Below, one piece after another: positions 13,483 to 18,794 of a DNA stretch of 18,794 nucleotides (its first letter is position 1; each line of letters begins with the position of its first letter). Under the pieces are notes generated by a model. The model searched no databases, had not been told where the DNA came from, and worked only from the letters and a program-made list of their open reading frames with translations. The position numbers and the translations under genes were made by a program. Source of the DNA: Planctomycetota bacterium (lineage in GTDB: Bacteria > Planctomycetota > Planctomycetia > Pirellulales > Thermoguttaceae); contig JAJYGU010000168.1 of NCBI GenBank assembly GCA_021784975.1, positions 1 through 18,794 of the forward strand, given 5' to 3'.

Positions 13483-14966
13483 ATCAAGCTCGACCAAACC
13501 TGCTCCGCCATGTGGATGAGCCATGCCAAGAGCACCACCACGCCGGCCAGCACTCCCAGGACCACAAACCACCTCGGCCAGTCGGCGGTGTCCAGAGAGG
13601 CCTCGCTCGAGCGCGGCCGTTGGCCGGGTGCCCCGATCGCCTCATCGAGCAGGCTCGGGTCGAAGGGCCCATCCGACCCGTTGAGCTTCTCGTCCTCCGT
13701 CGAGCCTACCGCCAAGGCGGACAGGTCGGTCTCCGTATCGGCCGTCGCCCAGTCCATTGACGCCGATTGCCGGCGCAGCGGCATGACCACCGGCCGGGCG
13801 CCCGAGCGGGTAGTGTCCATCCCCGGCGGGCGGGCCGAGTTGGCAGGCGTGGGCAAGGCGATCGGGGGAACCAGCGGCCGGGCGGGCTCCAACGGGGTCT
13901 GGCTGGAAAGCCCCGGTGTTTCCGCCTGGCCGACAATGAAGGGGGCCAATCGTTGAATGACCTGGCGGGCTGAAGCAATCCGCTGGAGAGGATCCTTGGC
14001 CATCATATCGGCCATGAGGTCCGCAAACTCGTCACTGAGTTGGGCATTGAGCCGCCGCGGATCCAGCGGCCGCAATTCGCAGTGCGCCCGGACCTTGTCG
14101 GCGGTCGTGCCGCCGGGAAAGGGGACTTTGCTGGTGACCGCATAGTAGAGCGTGCAGCCGAGGGAATAGATGTCCCAGGCCGGCGCGGGACAACCGGGAT
14201 TGAGGACTTGATCTGGGGCGAGGTAATCGGCCGTGCCCACAATCTTGCCGTAGCGGGGATCGCTCTTGCGTTCGGCCGCCAACGGCTCGGCCAACCCCAG
14301 GTCGGAGAGCTTGGCCTCGCCTTCTGGGGTGACCAGCACGTTGCCCGGCTTGACGTCGCGATGCACCATGCCCTGATCGTGGGCATATTGCAACCCCTCG
14401 GCCACCTGGGAAATGATGACCGCCGCCGCCGACATGCTCAGCGCTCCGTCGCGACGCACCCACTTGCGCAGGTCCAAGCCGGGCACATATTCGGTGACCA
14501 GGTAGTGGACGTTGCCGTCCTGACCGGCATCCAGGGCGGTCACCAGCCGCGGATGCTGGAGGCTGGCGGCGGTGTGGACCTCGCGGGCAAAGCTGAAAAC
14601 GGCCTCGGGAGTGGACTTGTAGCGGGGCAACACCTTGACGGCCACCACGCTGCCAAACTTGGTGTCCACCGCCTTGAAAACATGCCCCATGCCCCCCTGG
14701 CCGATGGAATCGATGATCCGATAGCGACCCAGGCTGAACTTCGTCCGCCCGTTATGCAACTGCTTGATCTGCCAGGCATTCAACAGGCCCGCCTTGACCA
14801 ACTGGTCGCCGATCGCCTTGTCGTCGCTGGCCGTGTCTCTCCCGACCTCCTCCGGGTGCAATCGGCACACTTCGGCGTACGCTTCGTCGAGCTGCTGAGC
14901 CGAAAGCAGACCGCTGGCCAGGATGCAGTGTTCGAAGATCGAGTATTCGCGCTCAGTCACGGGCAA
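13479..14966 (-). CDS. Ser/Thr protein kinase with C-terminal membrane anchor
   Basis: The protein has 495 residues. An N-terminal helical segment (about 10-75; ASGLLSAQQLDEAY, then VKAGLLNAWQIKQL) precedes the kinase domain (about 82-345), a pattern familiar in planctomycete kinases. Kinase motifs are GQGGMG (89-94), the VAVK lysine (K111), HRDVKPGN (202-209, D204), DLG (222-224, in place of DFG) and APD (250-252, in place of APE). A Pro-rich linker leads to a single membrane segment (466-486), with about nine residues beyond it and no PASTA domain. The start is TTG at 14966-14964, with AGGGGG a few bases upstream; GTG two codons later is an alternative. The stop overlaps the next gene's ATG, so the two form an operon. 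It diverges from the glycosidase operon across 687 bases. Confidence 0.92.
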   Translation of the reverse strand: MPVTEREYSIFEHCILASGLLSAQQLDEAYAEVCRLHPEEVGRDTASDDKAIGDQLVKAGLLNAWQIKQLHNGRTKFSLGRYRIIDSIGQGGMGHVFKAVDTKFGSVVAVKVLPRYKSTPEAVFSFAREVHTAASLQHPRLVTALDAGQDGNVHYLVTEYVPGLDLRKWVRRDGALSMSAAAVIISQVAEGLQYAHDQGMVHRDVKPGNVLVTPEGEAKLSDLGLAEPLAAERKSDPRYGKIVGTADYLAPDQVLNPGCPAPAWDIYSLGCTLYYAVTSKVPFPGGTTADKVRAHCELRPLDPRRLNAQLSDEFADLMADMMAKDPLQRIASARQVIQRLAPFIVGQAETPGLSSQTPLEPARPLVPPIALPTPANSARPPGMDTTRSGARPVVMPLRRQSASMDWATADTETDLSALAVGSTEDEKLNGSDGPFDPSLLDEAIGAPGQRPRSSEASLDTADWPRWFVVLGVLAGVVVLLAWLIHMAEQVWSSLI

Positions 14967-15013
14967 CCTGACCCCCTGGCTTCACCGCCGACGTCCCGGC
15001 CGGCCTGTACGCA

Positions 15014-15081
15014 GGGGACTGCCCCATTTTCGTGGCGACCACGCCTGGCGTGGTGCCCGGCCACAAAAATGAGACTATCCC
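15014..15081. repeat. Long imperfect inverted repeat, copy A
   Basis: The outer left arm (15014-15036, GGGGACTGCCCCATTTTCGT then GGC) pairs imperfectly with the right arm (15060-15081, GCCACAAAAATGAGACTATC then CC). Inside is the perfect palindrome ACCACGCC-T-GGCGTGGT (15038-15054). The outer arm shares its GGGGACTGnCCCnATTTTCGT core with the element at 15406-15449. Confidence 0.7.
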
Positions 15082-15383
15082 TTTCTGCACACCCACATCG
15101 ATTCCTTCCCACTCACCGATCTCAGCCATGGCGCGACATTGGCGCATGGCCCTCTCGCGACGCCTCAACACGCCCTGCTCCCCAGATTACGGCGAATACC
15201 CCCCCGATGTGCAGGGTCCGAGACTCACGGCGATCCGTCGCCCCGCCGCTATTTTACACGGTACCTCCAAGCGGCAAACAGGGCAAGCGACCCGGCCCTC
15301 AGGCACGAGTTGCGAGGCAGGTTTCACAATGGATTGTCCAGTCACGTTGGGCAACTCATTTTGGGCGACGCGGGGTCATTCCG

Positions 15384-15484
15384 AGCGGCCGTCCAAGAAC
15401 AAGTTGGGGACTGTCCCAATTTTCGTCCGACGAAAATGGGACTGTCCCCTTGGCAAAAGTGGAAATTGTTGCTGGACGGCCGCT
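15384..15484. repeat. Nested inverted repeat, copy B (GGGACTGTCCC family)
   Basis: The outer 12-base arms are AGCGGCCGTCCA (15384-15395) and TGGACGGCCGCT (15473-15484). Within lies a 44-base core (15406-15449) that begins GGGGACTGTCCC and ends GGGACTGTCCCC around ATTTTCGT-CCG-ACGAAAAT (15419-15437). The layout is MITE-like: terminal inverted arms, a stable central hairpin and no coding capacity. Confidence 0.75.
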
Positions 15485-15526
15485 GAGCGATGCGGAGTCA
15501 TTCTGAGCGATGCGAAGAATCTCGCC
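15483..15526 (+). repeat. Dispersed GTCATTCTGAGCG-type repeat fragment
   Basis: CTGAGCGATGCG occurs twice (15483-15494 and 15503-15514) around GTCATTCTGAGCG, ending GAAGAATCTCGCC. This string resembles a repeat I recall as common in intergenic DNA of several phyla. A shorter related piece, GTCATTCCGAGCGG, lies at 15375-15388, just outside the opposite arm of the nested inverted repeat. Confidence 0.55.
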
Positions 15527-15541
15527 CGCCTGCCCCTGGAT

Positions 15542-15569
15542 TTGACGCCGGCCGATGCGGCGGTATGCT
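15542..15569 (+). promoter_or_regulatory. Possible sigma-70-type promoter for the glycosidase operon
   Basis: TTGACG (15542-15547, five of six) and TATGCT (15564-15569, four of six) are 16 bases apart, about 85 bases before the GH51 ATG. The transcript would start just upstream of the nonamer run. Confidence 0.4.
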
Positions 15570-15589
15570 GATCCTATTCTACGACCGCC

Positions 15590-15634
15590 TTTCACACCCT
15601 TGACACCCTCCACACCCTCCATACCCTTTCCACC
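15590..15634 (+). repeat. Five pyrimidine-rich nonamers upstream of the GH51 start
   Basis: TTTCACACC, CTTGACACC, CTCCACACC, CTCCATACC and CTTTCCACC are contiguous 9-base units ending 19 bases before ATG 15654. A ribosome site (AGAGGA) follows the run, so here the repeat does not replace it. Confidence 0.75.
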
Positions 15635-15653
15635 CTCCGCAGAGGACGTTGCT

Positions 15654-17702
15654 ATGGATCAACCCCGGCTTACCACGCATCGTTGCCTGCATCTCTCGCC
15701 TTGGGCCGCGCCAGCCGGCAGTGGAACAGCCAAGAGAGCCTTATGGCTTCCAGTCTGGACCGCGGTCACTGCGGCCGCAGCGTTGGTATTCCCGGCGCCC
15801 TCGTCCGCGGCGTCCCCAACGGCCACACTCACGATTCAGGCGGATCGGCCGGGGCCGGCCATCAGCCCGACGCTCTACGGCATTTTCTTCGAAGAAATCA
15901 ACCATGCGGGCGACGGCGGCCTGTATGCCGAATTGATCCGCAACCGCTCGTTCGAGGACGGCGACAAACCGGACCCGTGGATTCTGGTGACCGAGGGGCA
16001 GGCCAAAGGCGAGATAGCGGTCGTGCCCGATGCCCCGGCCTGCGGGCTGAATCATCACGCGATTCGCCTGAGAATCGCCATGGATTCGGCCCGCGAAGGT
16101 GTTGGCCGGGTGGGGGTGGCCAACCCCGGCTACTTCGGCATCGCCGTGCAAGAGGGCGGCGTCTACCACCTCTCTCTGTATGCCAAGGCCGGCAACGGCT
16201 TCACCGGCCCGCTGGCGGTGAGCCTGGAGGATGCGGCGGGAAAGCAAGTTTACGCCCGCGGCGAGATCGGACCGCTGTCATGCCACTGGAGAGCGCACCG
16301 CCTCTCGCTCACCGCCTGCGCCAGCGATCCGAAGGCCCGCCTGGTAATCGCCGCTGCCCGGCCCGGCACCGTCTGGCTCGACATGGTCTCGCTCTTTCCG
16401 GCCAAGACCTGGAAGGGCCGCCCCAACGGCCTGCGCCCCGACCTGGCCCTGATGCTGGCGGCCCTGAAGCCGTCCTTTGTTCGCTTCCCCGGCGGGTGCT
16501 GGGTGGAAGGCGATAGGCTCCAGTTCGCCCAGCGATGGAAGACCACCATCGGCGACCCCTTGGGACGCCGGACCCAGTGGGATCTCTGGAAGTACTATTC
16601 CAGCAACGGTCTGGGATTCCACGAGTATCTGCAAATGTGCGAGGACTTGGGGGCGCGGCCGTTGTTCGTGATCAATTGCGGCATGTCGCATAAGGAAAAC
16701 GTGCCGCTGGAGAAAATGTCGCCGTGGGTCCAAGACGCCTTGGACGCCATCGAGTATGCCAACGGCCCGGCCGATAGCCGCTGGGGCTCTTTGCGGGCGA
16801 AGGCCGGCCGTCCCGAGCCGTTTCATCTTCAATACATGGAGATCGGCAATGAGAACGGCGGGCCCGCCTACCAGGAGCGCTACACCCTGTTCTACGATGC
16901 GATCAAGGCCAAGTACCCGAACATGCACTTGATTGCCGATGAGTGGCACGGCACGCCCAAGAGCCGGCCGTGTGAGATCGTCGATGAACACTATTATCAC
17001 AGTCCCCAATTCTTTATGGCCAACGCCGACCGCTACGACTCCTACGACCGCAAGGGTCCGAAGGTCTATGTCGGCGAATACGCGGTGACCAAGGACTGCG
17101 GTCGTGGCAGTCTGGCCGCGGCCCTGAGCGAAGCGGCCTTCATGACCGGCATGGAGCGGAACTCGGACGTCGTGGTCATGGCCTCGTACGCGCCGTTGCT
17201 GGCCCACGTGCACGGTCGGGTGTGGGATCCCGACTTGATCAATTTTGACAGTTCGCGGGTCTACGGGCTGCCGTCGTATTACGTCCAGCAGATGTTCAGC
17301 AATAACCGTGGCGACGTCGTGCTGCCCGCAACCATCCGCTGCCGCCTGCATGACAAGCGGGTCCCTGCTGCTTCCGGTCCGCAGCCCAAGCCCCTGTACG
17401 CCGTCGCCAGCCGAAGGCAGGCCAGCGGGGAAATCATCGTCAAGATGGTCAACGTCACTGGAAGCCCGATCGACACCCTGGTGGACCTGAAGGGCATTGG
17501 CGGCCTCGAGCCGTCCGGCCGAGCGATCGTGCTGTCTTCCGGCAGCCCGGACAACCGCAATTCGCTGGACGAGCCGGCCAAGGTGGTCCCCAAGGAGCAA
17601 AGGCTCGACCACGTCGCCGCCACCTTCCATCACGAATTCCCGGCCTATTCGGTCACGATCTTGCGGCTGAAAACCCGCCGGCAGGCCGAGCTTGGGAAGT
17701 GA
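15654..17702 (+). CDS. Secreted alpha-L-arabinofuranosidase (GH51)
   Basis: From ATG 15654 the protein has 682 residues. A basic n-region and hydrophobic core (about 25-48, LWLPVWTAVTAAAALVF) ending in SSAAS indicate Sec export. GH51 hallmarks are LYGIFFEEINHAGDGGLYAE and LIRNRSFED, a CBM4/9-like beta-rich insert (about 100-245), VRFPGGCWVEGD, YMEIGNENGG with the acid/base Glu400, DEHYY, and VYVGEYA with the nucleophile Glu475. A C-terminal beta-sandwich follows. The enzyme removes terminal non-reducing alpha-L-arabinofuranosyl groups from hemicellulose or pectin side chains. AGAGGA lies nine bases before the ATG. The frame is open upstream through the nonamer repeat, but that reads TP-rich low complexity and was excluded. 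A second secreted hydrolase follows after 18 bases, so this is a small polysaccharide-use operon. Substrate preference within GH51 cannot be read from sequence. Confidence 0.94.
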   Translation: MDQPRLTTHRCLHLSPWAAPAGSGTAKRALWLPVWTAVTAAAALVFPAPSSAASPTATLTIQADRPGPAISPTLYGIFFEEINHAGDGGLYAELIRNRSFEDGDKPDPWILVTEGQAKGEIAVVPDAPACGLNHHAIRLRIAMDSAREGVGRVGVANPGYFGIAVQEGGVYHLSLYAKAGNGFTGPLAVSLEDAAGKQVYARGEIGPLSCHWRAHRLSLTACASDPKARLVIAAARPGTVWLDMVSLFPAKTWKGRPNGLRPDLALMLAALKPSFVRFPGGCWVEGDRLQFAQRWKTTIGDPLGRRTQWDLWKYYSSNGLGFHEYLQMCEDLGARPLFVINCGMSHKENVPLEKMSPWVQDALDAIEYANGPADSRWGSLRAKAGRPEPFHLQYMEIGNENGGPAYQERYTLFYDAIKAKYPNMHLIADEWHGTPKSRPCEIVDEHYYHSPQFFMANADRYDSYDRKGPKVYVGEYAVTKDCGRGSLAAALSEAAFMTGMERNSDVVVMASYAPLLAHVHGRVWDPDLINFDSSRVYGLPSYYVQQMFSNNRGDVVLPATIRCRLHDKRVPAASGPQPKPLYAVASRRQASGEIIVKMVNVTGSPIDTLVDLKGIGGLEPSGRAIVLSSGSPDNRNSLDEPAKVVPKEQRLDHVAATFHHEFPAYSVTILRLKTRRQAELGK

Positions 17703-17720
17703 CGTGGAGGAGTGTCGCAG

Positions 17721-18794
17721 ATGTTGAATCGACAGGTGATGTGGTTACACATTGCCGGCGGCGCGGCGGCTGCAGTGTTGCTCGCCTTGGCCGCCTCGCT
17801 CCGTGCCGCCGATGGGCCACAACACGCGCCCTGGTTCGAGCATTCCTTGGTGGGCATGGAAGTCGGGCCCACCGGCGCGCAATTTGGCCACAGCGACCGC
17901 CACGACCCCCGCTACTGTGCTCGCATGGACGGGGCGGAAATCGTCCGTCGGGCGGTGGCCGCCCACTGCCAGTACCTGGTGCTCTGGGCGCGCGACGGCG
18001 ATTGGGCCTACTACAACTCGAAGCTCTTGCCGAAGGCGCCGGGGCTCGGCAAGCGAGATCCCCTCCGCGACGCCTGCGCCGAGGCCAAGAAGCATGGGCT
18101 GCCGTTAATCGCCTATTGCGTCGTCCAGCAGGACGGCAATTATCTCGACGACCATCCGCAGTTCCGTGCGCGGGCGGCCGACGGCAAGCCCATCAACCGC
18201 TTCTGCCTCAACTCCGGCTACCTGGAAGTGATGAAGCAGATCCTGGCCGAGGAGCTGGCCTACGGCATTGACGGCTTCCACGTCGACATGCTCGACCAGG
18301 GGTTTGGCCCGCCCTACGGCTGCTGGTGCGACGCCTGCCGCCAGCAGTTCGAGGCGGAGTTCCATCATCCCATGCCCAAGGGCGCGACCTGGGATTCGGC
18401 TTGGGACGACATGCTCGAGTTCCGCTACCGTTCCAGCCAAAGGTTCGAGAAAGCGCTGGCGGCGTACGTCAGGTGCCTCAACCCGCATGCATCCATCGAC
18501 TTCAACTACCACGGCAACCCGCCCTTTTCCTGGGAAGTCGGCCAGCGGCCGGTCCAACACGCCGGCAATGGGGACTTCGTCACCGGCGAGACGGGCATGT
18601 GGGGCTTCAGCGCCTTGGGCGTCGGGCTCAACGCCGAGTTCTACCGGGCCGCCACCCCCGGCCGGCCCTACCAGGTGGCCATCAGCCGCGACGCGCGGAT
18701 CTATCACAATCAGACCGTCCGGCCGCTCAACGACCTCCGCTGGGAGCTTTTTACGCTGCTGGCCCACGGGTGCTTTGTGACCGTGGTCGACAAG
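17721..18794 (+). CDS. Secreted TIM-barrel glycoside hydrolase-like protein (GHL6-type), partial
   Basis: The frame opens at ATG 17721 and runs 358 codons to the window edge without a stop, so the 3' end is missing. A signal peptide is clear: MLNRQVMWLHIAGGAAAAV, then LLALAASLRA, with cleavage near residue 29. The barrel contains YLVLWARDGDWAYYNSKL, GLPLIAYCVVQQDGNYLDDHP, FCLNSGYLEVM and YGIDGFHVDML (Asp189 at the position of a catalytic carboxylate). PYGCWCDACRQQFEAEF (Cys201, 203 and 206) follows, typical of the hypothetical glycoside hydrolase 6 family and its beta-galactosidase/fucosidase-like relatives. GGAGG sits about ten bases upstream of the ATG. Its pairing with GH51 suggests an enzyme acting on another sugar of the same polymer. 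The substrate is unknown. Confidence 0.85.
   Translation, partial: MLNRQVMWLHIAGGAAAAVLLALAASLRAADGPQHAPWFEHSLVGMEVGPTGAQFGHSDRHDPRYCARMDGAEIVRRAVAAHCQYLVLWARDGDWAYYNSKLLPKAPGLGKRDPLRDACAEAKKHGLPLIAYCVVQQDGNYLDDHPQFRARAADGKPINRFCLNSGYLEVMKQILAEELAYGIDGFHVDMLDQGFGPPYGCWCDACRQQFEAEFHHPMPKGATWDSAWDDMLEFRYRSSQRFEKALAAYVRCLNPHASIDFNYHGNPPFSWEVGQRPVQHAGNGDFVTGETGMWGFSALGVGLNAEFYRAATPGRPYQVAISRDARIYHNQTVRPLNDLRWELFTLLAHGCFVTVVDK

Larger units (their letters stand above)
14967..15653. other. Repeat-rich divergent intergenic region, no gene seen
   Basis: This 687-base stretch separates the minus-strand kinase from the plus-strand GH51 gene. Open frames cross it but look like GC shadow: they have no domains, no ribosome sites and run through the repeats. 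It contains two long imperfect hairpins (15014-15081 and 15384-15484), a dispersed-repeat fragment (15483-15526), a candidate promoter (15542-15569) and a nonamer run (15590-15634). Nothing recognisable was seen in 15090-15370. Confidence 0.7.

Noticed and set aside
14040..15506. 488-codon plus-strand frame opposite the second kinase
   Set aside because: It is a shadow of the kinase that runs on through intergenic hairpin repeats.
15032..15571. 179-codon plus-strand frame in the divergent intergenic region
   Set aside because: It has no ribosome site or recognisable domain, and it runs through both repeat families.
16278..17633. 451-codon minus-strand frame opposite the GH51 gene
   Set aside because: The GH51 motifs are unambiguous; this is shadow sequence.

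Overview
The window looks like a chromosomal stretch of a GC-rich planctomycete, probably Pirellulales-like. The grounds are two eukaryotic-type Ser/Thr kinases with C-terminal membrane segments, large proteins of unknown function, secreted sugar hydrolases, a Kdo-synthesis gene implying an LPS-type outer membrane, and many short palindromic or heptamer-type repeats. This assignment is by recognition; no database search was possible.

Layout. (1) 180-4164, plus strand: a signalling operon of an FHA-domain protein, a polytopic Ser/Thr kinase and a membrane-anchored TPR protein, which overlaps the kinase stop by one base. (2) 4165-5311: a mobile or repetitive island. A Y1 (HUH) transposase gene, broken by one in-frame TAG, lies between two direct copies of a roughly 273-bp cassette. 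Each cassette holds three 26-bp tandem units followed by five hairpins. (3) 5312-8051, plus strand: kdsA (Kdo-8-phosphate synthase, metal-dependent type), overlapped by a putative lipoprotein with a transglutaminase-like core that lacks the usual catalytic Cys and His. (4) 8291-11693, plus strand: a GspE/PilB-type secretion ATPase carrying its own N-terminal membrane segments, then a CvpA-like membrane domain fused to a glutamine-amidotransferase-like domain. (5) 13482-11701 and 14966-13479, minus strand: a second Ser/Thr kinase and a membrane/coiled-coil protein joined by an ATGA overlap. (6) 14967-15653: a repeat-filled intergenic region between the divergent kinase and glycosidase operons. 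(7) 15654 to the window end, plus strand: a secreted GH51 alpha-L-arabinofuranosidase followed 18 bases later by a secreted TIM-barrel hydrolase (GHL6-like), cut by the window edge.

How they work together. The FHA protein is a natural phosphothreonine reader for its neighbouring kinase, and the TPR protein a membrane-side partner. The two glycosidases probably act outside the cytoplasm on arabinose-containing plant or algal polysaccharide. No classical defence system or CRISPR array is present. The most unusual content is the repeat biology: palindromic and heptamer/nonamer repeats have entered intergenic regions, translation starts and coding sequences in several independent places.
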